Shown in pieces: positions 1 to 8,623 of a stretch of 49,663 nucleotides of DNA. The position numbers were made by a program, and so were the translations under genes. The stretch comes from a virus. How positions within the stretch are numbered: the stretch's first letter is position 1; each line of letters starts with the position of its first letter. The notes beneath the pieces were generated by a model. It did not search any database. It had not been told where the DNA came from and worked only from the letters and a program-made list of their open reading frames with translations. The stretch lies in IMG/VR virus record IMGVR_UViG_3300028883_000974, positions 1 to 49,663 of that record. One strand, given 5' to 3'.

Positions 1-18
1 TCTGTAAGGATTTACAGA
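1..18. repeat. Inverted repeat of TTACAGA boxes
   Basis: TCTGTAA, a 4-base spacer, then TTACAGA form a perfect 7-4-7 inverted repeat just upstream of the first integrase. The same TTACAGA box occurs twice upstream of the second integrase (48406-48425). Sharing between the two integrase leaders suggests an integrase arm-type or regulatory site; this is inference from position only. A second small inverted repeat (CTGTC/GACAG, 67-81) lies between it and the start codon. Confidence 0.4.
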
Positions 19-100
19 ACGTTGCTCCCGGAAGAGCCGGTGTAACCAAATAAACTGACACCTGTACTGTCACCTAGACAGCACAGACTGGAGGATTTGG

Positions 101-1444
101 ATGCATCGGTTTTCTTTGTATATGAGGGGAAAGGTCTTCTACGTGAAGTTCTGGAATGAAGAAATTCAGAATTATGATCATGGGGTCAGCACTGGTAAAC
201 GTTCCAGAAACGAGGCCCTGGTGAAAGTCAACGAATGGCTTCGCTACGGGTATACCGGAAGAGATCAGGAAAAGACAACAATCCAGGATCGACTTCAATT
301 TCAAACTATTCTCTACTATCTATCCACCATGGAACTCACTGATAAACAGAAGGATCGTCTTGTCGATGTTCTGGTTGATCAGGGAATTGTCACTGAAAAT
401 GCTACCCTTCCCGAAGAAGCTGCGGAAGAAGAATCCATTCTTCTCATCCCCTTCCTCGAGGAGTTCTGGGATTACGACAACTCTCCCTATGTCCGGGAGA
501 AGCATGCCTACGGCCAGAGTATCGGTAAACGTCACTGTTATGAACAATCGAAGAGAATTTCTCACTGGAGATCTTATTTTGCCCCGGATACCCGGCTCAA
601 GGATGTCACAAGAGAGGATCTCAAGTTCTTTCAGCTGGAGCTCAAGGATAAGGAACTCGCTCCAAAAACGATCAATAATATCGTAACGGTCGGGACCGTT
701 CCTTTCGGCTGGGCTGCCGATCGGGGAGATCTGGAAGTGAATCCTGCAATCGGCTTACGAAAATTCTCAGGAACCTCAAAGAAGAGAGACATCCTCAATC
801 CTGAAGAGGTCCAGCAGCTGTTTTCCTCCAAGTGGGATGATGAACGATCAAGAGTCGGCAACCTCTTGGCAATGACAACTGGGCTCAGAGCGGGAGAAGT
901 AGTTGCCCTGAGAAAAGAGGATATCCAGGGAGATAAACTCATGGTCCGCCACAGCTGGAGTTTCTCTGACGGCCTGAAGGCACCAAAGAATGGAGAAGAG
1001 CGGGTAGTTCCCCTCCTCCCTCAGATCAAGACAGAGCTGCTGAATCTTCTCAAGACCAGTCGCTATGGGAATGAGGGCTTCATATTCTATGGAACGGAGA
1101 AAGATAAACCAATGAATATTGATGTCCTCAATAAGGGTCTCTCAAAAGTCTATGTCACCATGAAGCTGCCGGTTGATAAACGGGAAGATGCTGCCGAACA
1201 GGAGAAGGTCAGGGATGCCATGATTGATCGAGGTATCTGTTTCCACTCCTGGAGGCATTTCTATGCCACTCATCTGGCTGATAAGATCGAGCTCAGAACC
1301 GTTCAGCTTGCGACCGGACATAAGACTCCTGCAATGGCAGCACACTATGCTGATCATGCTCAGGGTTCTCACCTGGACCAGGTATCGAAGGCAGTAAGCG
1401 ATGTTTTCAATGAAATGATGAGTCCAGAAAGCATCAGTGCATGA
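101..1444 (+). CDS. int: Tyrosine-family site-specific integrase (intact copy)
   Basis: Phage-type tyrosine recombinase of 447 residues, expected to integrate and excise the element at the tRNA target. An N-terminal SAM-like core-binding region (about 120-235) precedes the catalytic domain. Visible catalytic residues are Arg263 (GLRAGEV), His382 and Arg385 (HSWRH), His407 (TGHK) and the nucleophile Tyr416 (HYADH). The ATG at 101 has a good ribosome binding site, GGAGG, six bases upstream. Residues about 140-355 are nearly identical to a second copy at 48444, which lacks the catalytic C-terminus, so this is the only integrase in the window that can be active. An excisionase-like gene follows on the same strand. 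Position at the extreme left suggests that the left attachment site lies just outside the window. Family assignment is secure; target choice is inferred from the tRNA fragment at 48293. Confidence 0.96.
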   Translation: MHRFSLYMRGKVFYVKFWNEEIQNYDHGVSTGKRSRNEALVKVNEWLRYGYTGRDQEKTTIQDRLQFQTILYYLSTMELTDKQKDRLVDVLVDQGIVTENATLPEEAAEEESILLIPFLEEFWDYDNSPYVREKHAYGQSIGKRHCYEQSKRISHWRSYFAPDTRLKDVTREDLKFFQLELKDKELAPKTINNIVTVGTVPFGWAADRGDLEVNPAIGLRKFSGTSKKRDILNPEEVQQLFSSKWDDERSRVGNLLAMTTGLRAGEVVALRKEDIQGDKLMVRHSWSFSDGLKAPKNGEERVVPLLPQIKTELLNLLKTSRYGNEGFIFYGTEKDKPMNIDVLNKGLSKVYVTMKLPVDKREDAAEQEKVRDAMIDRGICFHSWRHFYATHLADKIELRTVQLATGHKTPAMAAHYADHAQGSHLDQVSKAVSDVFNEMMSPESISA

Positions 1445-1467
1445 TTTTACTTTTTACTATACATTTG

Positions 1468-1496
1468 TTGACTAGTTTATCACTGTAGTGATATAG
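1468..1496 (+). promoter_or_regulatory. Promoter with internal operator palindrome before the excisionase-like gene
   Basis: TTGACT (1468-1473), a 17-base spacer and ATATAG (1491-1496) resemble a sigma-70 promoter. A perfect 7-2-7 palindrome, TATCACTGTAGTGATA (1478-1493), occupies the spacer and reaches into the -10 box, a classic arrangement for a repressor operator. It lies about 70 bases upstream of the gene at 1568 and is not the same sequence as the palindrome in the immunity region (35971-35988), so a different regulator, perhaps the small DNA-binding protein itself, may bind it. Confidence 0.55.
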
Positions 1497-1567
1497 TTGG
1501 TCTAACATTGTTAGGGCTTCGCCCAGTGCTCCCCAGGTTGGTTCCATAGAGAAGGAGTACTTAATAG

Positions 1568-1780
1568 ATGTTAGAAAAACCGCAAGCCAAAGGATTGGAT
1601 TCTTTAGCTGGACTGCAGCCGCTGCTTACCTACAAGGAAGCTGCAGACATACTTGCTGTAAAACCCCAGACGCTCAGGCAGTGGGTTTCGGCCAAACGGA
1701 TTCCGTATGTGAAGATCGGAGCTGCTGTCAGGTTCAGTCCTGATCAGCTGGAAGATTTTATCAAAGGATCTTCGAGGTAG
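1568..1780 (+). CDS. Excisionase-family (MerR-like HTH) DNA-binding protein
   Basis: A 70-residue protein of the helix-turn-helix 17 / excisionase type. The signature runs from about residue 19: a Leu-Thr-Tyr-x-Glu-Ala-Ala start, a winged-helix recognition segment ending in a Leu-Arg-Gln-Trp stretch, and a C-terminal wing with Val-Arg-Phe. Proteins of this family act as recombination directionality factors (Xis) or AlpA-like regulators. Its place directly after the integrase, behind a promoter carrying an operator-like palindrome, fits an Xis role with autoregulation. A GGAG ribosome binding site stands at about -13. The Xis role is inferred from context; the DNA-binding fold is well supported. 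Confidence 0.85.
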   Translation: MLEKPQAKGLDSLAGLQPLLTYKEAADILAVKPQTLRQWVSAKRIPYVKIGAAVRFSPDQLEDFIKGSSR

Positions 1781-1785
1781 CCGGT

Positions 1786-1938
1786 ATGGGAAAAGAACAG
1801 CTACAGAAATTAGCACTTTGGATACAGAAGGAACTTGGATCACTCGATCATGGAGAGATCCACATCACCCTGAAGGTTCGGGACAAGCACCTTGCCCTGA
1901 TCGAGAAGACGAAGATCGTGAAGGAAAAACCTGAGTGA
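1786..1938 (+). CDS. Small hypothetical protein downstream of the excisionase
   Basis: A 50-residue open reading frame starting five bases after the excisionase stop and ending just before a terminator, so it looks like the last gene of the int-xis transcript. It begins MGKEQLQKLALWIQ and has an amphipathic N-terminal helix followed by a short Lys-rich segment with a beta-like pattern (IHITLKVRDKHLALI). I do not recognise a family. Tight spacing and a bounded transcript are the evidence that it is real; no independent motif supports it. Confidence 0.55.
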   Translation: MGKEQLQKLALWIQKELGSLDHGEIHITLKVRDKHLALIEKTKIVKEKPE

Positions 1939-1951
1939 TCGAGCTTAGAGA

Positions 1952-1976
1952 CCAGCAGAGAGATCTGCTGGTTTTT
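1952..1976 (+). terminator. Rho-independent terminator after the int-xis unit
   Basis: Perfect 7-bp stem CCAGCAG/CTGCTGG with a 6-base loop followed by five T residues. It lies 13 bases after the stop of the 50-residue gene and separates the rightward integrase unit from the convergent gene at 2009. Confidence 0.85.
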
Positions 1977-2008
1977 CTTAAATAATTTAAATATAAGATT
2001 TTAATTTT

Positions 2009-2986
2009 TTAAGATTCTAACTTCTTTATTTGCTCATGAATTATTTCATTTACTCTATAATCGCTCAAAGCTTGAAATTGATCAAAAACGGATGGATCAG
2101 TAAGCATCTCTTTTGAAAGATCATTGCTCAAAACGAATTTGTAGTAATCTAAATCTTTACAAAGCCAATATGTAAATGTTTCCATCATCTTATTCCTAAT
2201 TTCTATCGAATATTCAATTAAGTGATTTAATAGAACTTCCAATACACTAATAATACTCTTGTAATTTATGATAGAATAAGATTTTTCATAGTATGCACTT
2301 TTACTGTACCATGGATATTCTGGATTAACCTTTACAATAATTTTGTTCAGATCCTCGTTCCACAATAGAACCCGAGCAATACTGAATAGTGTATCAATAA
2401 AGTAGTAATCCGAAACTTCGGAATCATAATCACATCCTTTAGCGTAATAGAACTTCTCAATGAAATTTTTAAGGTTACTAAGAAATGTTTTATGGTAGAG
2501 AGTTAGTTCCATCATATTAGGGATCAATGTAAAGCTATCTATAAGAATGGGGGTAACAGTTCCTGGTTCTTTATATGTTTTCAACTTTATGCTTTTTACT
2601 CTTTTGGTATTATCAATTTCTCTAATAGCATCCCAAAATATTGGTTTAGAAATAAAAATATTTTCCGATTCAATATCTACCAGTACAATAAATACGTTTG
2701 TATAGTAGGAAATTTCTGCCCAGTAATTCAAAGTGCTTTGTTTGATATTACTGACAGTGACATAACCTTGCTTAGTTTGAGCAACCTTCTTCCTTGCTTT
2801 TAATTGTATTTTTATTATTCGACCAGTAACTTGATTTTTTTTAACCAATTCATATTCAAGATCAATTCCATAATCGTTGCTTGTTATACTTCGGACAATA
2901 CCCATGTTTCTGAGACTATATAATAATATTGAGAGAGATTTTTGTTCATTAATATGTTGTTCTGGCCGATTGGGTAATGTGTACAT
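2009..2986 (-). CDS. DUF4365 family protein (PD-(D/E)XK-like), probable defence accessory
   Basis: A 325-residue protein. The start at 2986 is chosen over an upstream in-frame codon at 3022 because a GGAGG ribosome binding site stands 4 bases before it. The N-terminal ~160 residues look like DUF4365: a Gly-Ile-Asp-Leu-Glu segment (Asp42, Glu44) and then Gln61-Leu-Lys63, a spacing typical of PD-(D/E)XK nuclease folds. The rest (about 165-325) is AT-rich, helical and unrecognised. DUF4365 proteins are often found next to restriction and other defence genes; here the neighbour is a DUF262/DUF1524 protein on the same strand 150 bases upstream. Nuclease activity is inference from the fold. Composition is far more AT-rich than the phage genes, which suggests separate acquisition. 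Confidence 0.75.
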   Translation of the reverse strand: MYTLPNRPEQHINEQKSLSILLYSLRNMGIVRSITSNDYGIDLEYELVKKNQVTGRIIKIQLKARKKVAQTKQGYVTVSNIKQSTLNYWAEISYYTNVFIVLVDIESENIFISKPIFWDAIREIDNTKRVKSIKLKTYKEPGTVTPILIDSFTLIPNMMELTLYHKTFLSNLKNFIEKFYYAKGCDYDSEVSDYYFIDTLFSIARVLLWNEDLNKIIVKVNPEYPWYSKSAYYEKSYSIINYKSIISVLEVLLNHLIEYSIEIRNKMMETFTYWLCKDLDYYKFVLSNDLSKEMLTDPSVFDQFQALSDYRVNEIIHEQIKKLES

Positions 2987-3133
2987 AATACCTCCGTAAT
3001 GATACCTACATTGCTGACACACGAATTAGAATAACATAGTTGATATTGTAAGCAGAAGAAATAAATTATCAGAACTTCAGGACTAGTGATAAAATTGAAA
3101 TCTATTTCTTTACCCTTTTCTATGTTGTATCTC

Positions 3134-4930
3134 CTATAGTCTTGAGTAGTATTCTTTTATTTTTTTTGCCATAAGAGTTCTTCGCTCTTCTAAAAAGGTT
3201 TCATAATGCTCAATATTCATATTTTCTATACCGTCTGGTATGCAATGAAGCTTGAAATTACTCATCATTTCATCCATGTCGTTAATTGCGCCATATGCTG
3301 CATTTTGATTATTCACATGATAAAGTAGTTCCGAAAAATACTCTGAGGGGGCTCTATCCTTAATGGCTATATTGATTTCACTCTGCATCATAACATAGTT
3401 AGCAATTTGATTATATTTCCCTTTAGTTAAACCATTTCTCTTTAGATAGTTTTTAGGAAAGAGGTGATGCACATCTCCACGGTGAGTAATTAGATCGCTA
3501 ACAGTTATATCACGTGAAAGAAATCCTTTATCATTCATCTTCACTTGTGCTGCTAAGTAAACTTTAAAATAGGGACTAGATGCCACTGAAGTATTCATTT
3601 GTTGCGGCAGTCCTGCTGTCCAGAAAGCTTCTCCCAGTACTGCTTGTTCAATTTCAGAAATAGTTCTCTTTATGCCATTTTCATCTATATGACGAATATC
3701 CAAATCTATTTGTGATTCGGGTGAACCTGAGTATCGTCCTGTGAGGAGTGACATAACAAACCATCTTCTTACGTATGTTTCAATCTCTACCGGCGAAACA
3801 CTCTGAGCTTTTAGGACCAAATAAAGGATATATGCAAAATTAAGAGCATTCTGTGATCGAACCATACTAGAGTCAACAAATCCAGCAGACCGTATTACCA
3901 TTAGGAATCGTTTAAAATTTGTCTCATTCATAAATTGAAGGATTCCTTTTTCCAATAATTCGAAGGATTTCTTTGCAATTTCTTCTTCGTAGCTTCTTGT
4001 CTCGAAATTTCTTCCTGACAACAAAGCAACTAAATCCTCAAGCCTCCCTCTTTTAAATTTTGAAGTAAAAGAAACCCTTAACATATCTTTGTAAGATGGA
4101 TCATAAAGATCATCATTTTCGTTTTTCAACCAGCTCATCTTCTGAAAATAATCAGTAGAAGCAAACTCAGTATCCATTTGCTTGATTATCGGATGGAATT
4201 CAGGCGCAACTGCAAGATGGCAGAAATAATCAATACATTTTCGAATTTCGTTTCCACCATAATCTTCATTGGTTGCAATTTTTGACATCGCAAAGTCTGC
4301 TTGACTCAGTTCAACCCCCTGAGAATTTATTCTGATGAAAATTTCAGTAACAGTTTCAATATCTAAATCTGAATTGAGTTCAATAAGACCTATTGGATTG
4401 TTCAAAATACCTTTTAACAATTCAATACTTTGAAATATTTCTGCATGGTTATCTGTATTATTTTTTTCACAATAATCATTTACAAATGTATATAACTGAA
4501 TATCAGGACTAACTAGTTTTGAGATATCGGGTATCCAGGTCTTATCTTTTTGGATTGCGGGATTAGTTACTTCAAACTTTTTTTTAACTGGGTGGAAAGC
4601 TATGGTGATTTTTGTCTTTCTATAATCCTTAGTAATTATCTCTTTCCCCAATAATGCTGCCATTAGAGCAGTAACTCTCTGCTGCCCATCAATAAGGATT
4701 CTTTTTCCTATTGAGGTTGTCCCATCTTTCAATTTTACATTTGGATTACGCCAAGCAATTAAATAACCAATGGGATATCCTTCATATAGACTATCCATCA
4801 AATCCCTCACCTTTGCTCCATTCCACACAAAAGGTCTTTGTATTTCAGGTATTGCAATTTCTTGAGATTGAATCCAAGTAAGTATTGTTTGGATTGGATG
4901 CTGGTTTACTGAATATCGTTGGATTGTCAT
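3134..4930 (-). CDS. DUF262 + DUF1524 (GmrSD-like) protein
   Basis: A 598-residue protein with the architecture of GmrSD-type (type IV) restriction enzymes. The N-terminal DUF262 domain shows [10 protein letters not shown] (27-36) and the nucleotide-binding DGQQR motif (81-85). The C-terminal DUF1524 domain carries an HNH-like His-His-Leu-Phe-Pro-Lys motif near residue 487 followed by a conserved Asn-x3-Met...Asn-x-Ile-Ala pattern. In the known family the two halves use NTP hydrolysis to direct cleavage of modified (for example glucosylated hydroxymethylcytosine) DNA; substrate cannot be predicted here. The ATG at 4930 follows an AGGAG site. It lies in a cargo position between the lysis end of the phage late operon and the integrase block, on the same strand as the DUF4365 gene. 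Confidence 0.88.
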   Translation of the reverse strand: MTIQRYSVNQHPIQTILTWIQSQEIAIPEIQRPFVWNGAKVRDLMDSLYEGYPIGYLIAWRNPNVKLKDGTTSIGKRILIDGQQRVTALMAALLGKEIITKDYRKTKITIAFHPVKKKFEVTNPAIQKDKTWIPDISKLVSPDIQLYTFVNDYCEKNNTDNHAEIFQSIELLKGILNNPIGLIELNSDLDIETVTEIFIRINSQGVELSQADFAMSKIATNEDYGGNEIRKCIDYFCHLAVAPEFHPIIKQMDTEFASTDYFQKMSWLKNENDDLYDPSYKDMLRVSFTSKFKRGRLEDLVALLSGRNFETRSYEEEIAKKSFELLEKGILQFMNETNFKRFLMVIRSAGFVDSSMVRSQNALNFAYILYLVLKAQSVSPVEIETYVRRWFVMSLLTGRYSGSPESQIDLDIRHIDENGIKRTISEIEQAVLGEAFWTAGLPQQMNTSVASSPYFKVYLAAQVKMNDKGFLSRDITVSDLITHRGDVHHLFPKNYLKRNGLTKGKYNQIANYVMMQSEINIAIKDRAPSEYFSELLYHVNNQNAAYGAINDMDEMMSNFKLHCIPDGIENMNIEHYETFLEERRTLMAKKIKEYYSRL

Positions 4931-5022
4931 AAAGGCTCCTGCTTAGATTTAAAGGATAAAAGTATTGTGATACCTAATGCCGATTAAATCAAGTTATAGT
5001 AGAGTTTTTTTACAGACAACAC

Positions 5023-5484
5023 CTAGTGATTCCCCGTCACTCCCTGTTTTTTCTCATAGGTTCTCATCCCTGCTAATCCAAGCATTCCGGTCATGATCGG
5101 GATCATCAGGGAGAGATCTATTACAGGAAACTCGAATACTTTTCCTGAAGCTGATAACACTGCGATCGCCCAGGGTCTTAAGATGTAGTTGTTCGCCAGG
5201 GAGAGTCCGCAGACCCAGCCGATGAACGGTCTCCAACCTGCCACGAAAGCAGACTGGTGCTGCGCTTCCGCAAGATTGATCTCAAGCTGGGTGTGCTTCT
5301 GCAGATTCTCTGCTTGAAGGGCTATCTTCTCAAGCTCCGCTTTCTTCTCCGGGCTTATCTCTCCAGTGATTGCTGACCTGATACCGGTAGCCAGATTAGA
5401 GATCCCACTGCTCACCGACTCCACCACCGTACTGGCAGCTTCTGCAGTCTCCTTTGCTCCAAATATTTTTCCTAACCAGCTCAT
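5023..5484 (-). CDS. Phage holin (3TM, gene-transfer/lambda-like prophage type)
   Basis: A 153-residue protein resembling the 3TM holin family. The N-terminal ~75 residues are soluble and helical, with a Glu/Lys-rich segment. Hydrophobic stretches follow at about 80-114 (including the family-typical RPFIGW motif) and 118-140. Holins form inner-membrane lesions at the end of infection. It is the last gene of the leftward late operon and lies directly downstream of a coiled-coil/TM protein, an expected lysis-cassette position. No endolysin gene was found next to it. Confidence 0.82.
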   Translation of the reverse strand: MSWLGKIFGAKETAEAASTVVESVSSGISNLATGIRSAITGEISPEKKAELEKIALQAENLQKHTQLEINLAEAQHQSAFVAGWRPFIGWVCGLSLANNYILRPWAIAVLSASGKVFEFPVIDLSLMIPIMTGMLGLAGMRTYEKKQGVTGNH

Positions 5485-5493
5485 AGCTTCCCC

Positions 5494-5886
5494 CTACACT
5501 GTTATTTTCTCAAAGATGATCACCAGGGTCGAAACTGCCCCGATTCCGGCAGCTATCACCTTGATAACTGTCGCACTCCAATGCTTCTTTTCCCTATCCA
5601 GCAGCTGCTGCTCATGAATCCGCTTCAAGGTTGGACAGGATTCCTCCCGGGAGAGATTATAGGCAGTGAACTCACTTCTCAGCTGCTTGATCTCCTGGGC
5701 AGAATCCTCAACTGCCTTCGCATAGCCATTCTCTACCAGAAGCGTATTCAGCCGGTTCACCTGTTCACTCATCGTCCGCAGCATCGGCTCAGTGGTATCA
5801 AGCCGGTGCTGATTTGACTTCACATTCTCATACATCGCCTGGACGATCTGCAGTACATTTGCTTCACTCACGATCGGATCTCTCAT
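5494..5886 (-). CDS. Coiled-coil protein with C-terminal membrane anchor (lysis-region)
   Basis: A 130-residue protein. Residues about 10-75 are predicted by eye to form coiled coil (heptad-like Leu/Val spacing around MLRTMSEQVNRLNTLL) and residues about 103-125 form a single transmembrane segment (TVIKVIAAGIGAVSTLVIIF). That architecture resembles XhlA-type or spanin/holin-accessory proteins. It overlaps its upstream neighbour by 4 bases and precedes the holin gene by 9, so it is co-translated with the lysis region. Exact function not recognised. Confidence 0.7.
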   Translation of the reverse strand: MRDPIVSEANVLQIVQAMYENVKSNQHRLDTTEPMLRTMSEQVNRLNTLLVENGYAKAVEDSAQEIKQLRSEFTAYNLSREESCPTLKRIHEQQLLDREKKHWSATVIKVIAAGIGAVSTLVIIFEKITV

Positions 5887-6275
5887 GCTCCCTCCTCCAG
5901 GATATCCTGGGCATCAGTCAATTTCAGATAGCTCTTCACAAAGGGATACAGAATCTCCAACTGCTCTTCCTTCAATACCGGAATACCTACTGAGAAAATA
6001 TCAGAAGCCCGGAACATCCCGGTCCACCGGTAGAGGCTCGACTGAACCACATTCAGCACGGGGCCGCCGAACTTCCCGTTTGAAACCGGTTCGGTCAGCT
6101 GTTCCATTGCCTTCTTCGACTCTCTGCTAGGGTACGCAGAGAAGTTGAAGGAGACCATCACTGATCCATCAGCTCCATCAGAGCCGAAGGCTACGTTCTC
6201 AATAGCCCAGTAAGCCTGCTCAAACTGATGAAACAGAGCATTCTGCGTTTTATCCAAATCCATTACTATTCCCAC
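5883..6275 (-). CDS. Hypothetical phage late protein
   Basis: A 130-residue protein with a GTG start at 6275, preferred over the ATG at 6263 because AGGAG stands seven bases before the GTG while nothing stands before the ATG. No family recognised. The sequence is soluble with mixed alpha/beta character, no membrane segment and no lysozyme, amidase or peptidase motif that I can see. It sits between tail fibre and lysis genes and overlaps the next gene by 4 bases, so a tail-tip, fibre-associated or lysis-accessory role are all possible. Confidence 0.65.
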   Translation of the reverse strand: MGIVMDLDKTQNALFHQFEQAYWAIENVAFGSDGADGSVMVSFNFSAYPSRESKKAMEQLTEPVSNGKFGGPVLNVVQSSLYRWTGMFRASDIFSVGIPVLKEEQLEILYPFVKSYLKLTDAQDILEEGA

Positions 6276-6287
6276 AGTAATTCTCCT

Positions 6288-6926
6288 TTAGTAGTTATCC
6301 GGCAGCACGGCATATTCAGGAATCCCTGCCGATATCACAGTCCCTTTCAGACTGGTGTTGTTGTATAGATCGCTCACCCAGGAATGAGAGGGAGTAACGT
6401 CATATACCGAAGAGCTGCTATGTACATACGGGGTCCCCTGGGAGGACTTCAGGTATCCTTTTATATACCGTCCTTGAATCCGGTTGTTGTAGTCGAGATG
6501 AGCTCCCAGGCCATAGATCTTCAGCACTCCGGTATTGAAGGACGGGTAGTAGTTATTGGTGTTGTTGATCCGCAGCCTCCACCAGATCCGGTCGCTGTTC
6601 GCCCGGTATTTCCCGTTCGAGGCAGACTCACTCGTGGTGATATTGATCTCGAACATATAGGAGTCTTTATCTCCGATATTTGTCTGCCGGTGTTCACTCA
6701 CCCAGGAGGAGCCGTTCCAGTACTGCAGCTCATAGGCATTGAGCCCATACCCGATCCAGACATCTTTTATGTAGCAGCGGAACGTAAAAACCGAAGCGAC
6801 AAAATAGACATGCCGGTAGGCAGTACCTGAGCCTGATGAGACCAATTGCCCATCTGACCAGGACTTTGAAAAAAGCACCCCTGTTGAGAAACCTGATTGT
6901 CCCAAAACACTTCCTGCCGTTGCCAT
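6288..6926 (-). CDS. Putative tail fibre / distal tail protein
   Basis: A 212-residue protein rich in Ser, Asn, Tyr and Gly. The middle (about 60-140) has a discoidin/galactose-binding-like pattern: LQYWNGSSW, then a segment with RIWWRLRINNTNNYY. Such beta-sandwich folds are common in phage receptor-binding proteins. It follows the large fibre gene with a 1-base overlap of stop and start. Receptor binding is inference from composition and position. Confidence 0.6.
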   Translation of the reverse strand: MATAGSVLGQSGFSTGVLFSKSWSDGQLVSSGSGTAYRHVYFVASVFTFRCYIKDVWIGYGLNAYELQYWNGSSWVSEHRQTNIGDKDSYMFEINITTSESASNGKYRANSDRIWWRLRINNTNNYYPSFNTGVLKIYGLGAHLDYNNRIQGRYIKGYLKSSQGTPYVHSSSSVYDVTPSHSWVSDLYNNTSLKGTVISAGIPEYAVLPDNY

Positions 6927-8614
6927 CAGTTGAATACCGCCCCATGTACAGTATCAGCAAATACTTCAATCCCGTGGATCTCGCTGAACCTGGAATTAGA
7001 CTCTCCGATCTTGTAAGCATTATCTGCAGAGGGCATGATATTCTTCACTTTGATTCCTTCTTTCACACTCTCCACTGCGATATCAACCACGCAAGAGGTT
7101 GCCCTCGTTGCGGTATTGATTGAAACAACAAATATGCCATCAGGATCATAGATCTCCAGAGAGGTACCGCTTAGCAGGAGGGAGTACTTGGAGGCCAAAG
7201 TAGAAGTAATTGACAGAGTTGTCATAGTCGGGCCATCAATATAGTTGAAGTACCCACTTGGATCATAGGTGATCGAAAAGCTCCCGGTGAACGGCATCGA
7301 GGTCCCCACAGGAAGAGCAGAGAACTGAGCGATCAGCTCACTGCAGACAAAGTGGATAAAAGCATCTGTGCTGCTGTTCCAGAGAGTAACTCCGTCATCA
7401 GCAGCATTAGCGACAAACGTTGAGGGGACCGTCTCATACACTGAACTCAGGTTCTCTGCTGTGCTCATGAGTGGAGGGAAAGGATCTGATTCACATTGCC
7501 GGATGATATACAGAGTCCCATTCGATATAAAATCCCCGGCAAGGGCAAACATCGACCGGGACCCGCCATTATAATAGACGACCTCTGAGAAACTGTAGGA
7601 GCCGAACTGTCCCGAAACCCCGGCAGCTGCTGGGTTGTCCATCATATACTCGCTCAAGGTGTAGAAGTAGCCCAGGGTCTTGTAGATATCACCGGAAGTC
7701 TTAGAATAGCTGGTGGACCCTGCAGACCCTGCCTTCTGTGTGGAGAACTCAGGAGAGGTGAAGATCCCGGAAACCGAGGAATTGATCAGAGAAGCATCCC
7801 TGGCAACAAGAGAGCCTGTAGGACTGGCATGGAACTTGGTCACTCCATCCACCGTAAGCTCAATGCCATGATCCTTATCAATATGAATGGTATACACTAC
7901 TCCATTCACAGTCTCTTCTATGATCAGCTTTCTGACCGTCGCATCGTTGATGAAAGCCTCTTCTGAAATCAGAGAATCTATGAACGCAGTATTCCCTGTC
8001 AGCTCGTTCACGAAGAGATTGTTCACTGCCAATCGGCTGAAGAACTGAGTCTGGGTATACTGCAGGAGAGCATCGAACTCTGCCTGGGTAACATCGGACT
8101 TCTGAAAGATCACCTCGGTCAATACGGTCCGAATTGCTGAAGTCATATCTACAGCCCGCTCATAGAGGATCGCAGAGGTGGTATTCTCCGTTGCATCATT
8201 CTTCATTCGCCCGATACAGAGCCAGCCTGCAATACTCACGATAACACCATCCTTCCCATAGGAAGCATCGACTATCTTGAATTGGTTCTGCAGGTAATCA
8301 TAGCTGGCAACATAGGCTTCACCTGTAGAGAGCTCTACTACCAGGAATCCATCGATCACCGCATTGGGATTGATCATGCTCTTTTTGACCGTGATCCTGG
8401 TATCCTGATAGTAGATGAAGCCATCCACATCAGAGGGATCTCCAGCCTCATCGTACCCATGCAGATAGACCTCTCCCGGATTCACAGCAGTGAAGGTCGA
8501 GTAGTTCATCTTCAGTCCCAGGCCAATAGAAGATGCTCCCCGGGGACCGGCAGGTCCCGGGACTCCGTCGTCTACATTGACTATGGTGATCTGGTTCTTG
8601 GTTATCAGGCTCAT
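6926..8614 (-). CDS. Tail fibre with collagen-like start and chaperone-type C-terminus
   Basis: A 562-residue fibre-like protein. Near the N-terminus a short collagen-like stretch (GVPGPAGPRGA, about 18-28) precedes a domain with a YQDTRITVKK segment. A helical trimer-forming segment lies around 150-225. The C-terminus ends with NAYKIGESNSRF and a final Glu-Ile-His-Gly, resembling the phage fibre ends that in longer relatives lead into an intramolecular chaperone (S74) domain, which is absent here. It is in the late operon after the tail-tip proteins. Confidence 0.75.
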   Translation of the reverse strand: MSLITKNQITIVNVDDGVPGPAGPRGASSIGLGLKMNYSTFTAVNPGEVYLHGYDEAGDPSDVDGFIYYQDTRITVKKSMINPNAVIDGFLVVELSTGEAYVASYDYLQNQFKIVDASYGKDGVIVSIAGWLCIGRMKNDATENTTSAILYERAVDMTSAIRTVLTEVIFQKSDVTQAEFDALLQYTQTQFFSRLAVNNLFVNELTGNTAFIDSLISEEAFINDATVRKLIIEETVNGVVYTIHIDKDHGIELTVDGVTKFHASPTGSLVARDASLINSSVSGIFTSPEFSTQKAGSAGSTSYSKTSGDIYKTLGYFYTLSEYMMDNPAAAGVSGQFGSYSFSEVVYYNGGSRSMFALAGDFISNGTLYIIRQCESDPFPPLMSTAENLSSVYETVPSTFVANAADDGVTLWNSSTDAFIHFVCSELIAQFSALPVGTSMPFTGSFSITYDPSGYFNYIDGPTMTTLSITSTLASKYSLLLSGTSLEIYDPDGIFVVSINTATRATSCVVDIAVESVKEGIKVKNIMPSADNAYKIGESNSRFSEIHGIEVFADTVHGAVFN

Positions 8615-8623
8615 ACTTTCCCT

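Noticed and set aside
4925-4945. Shared AGGAGCCTTTATG leader before the DUF262 and DUF499 genes
   Set aside because: Both genes carry this ribosome site context, but similarity does not extend beyond 13 bases and a ribosome site explains most of it.
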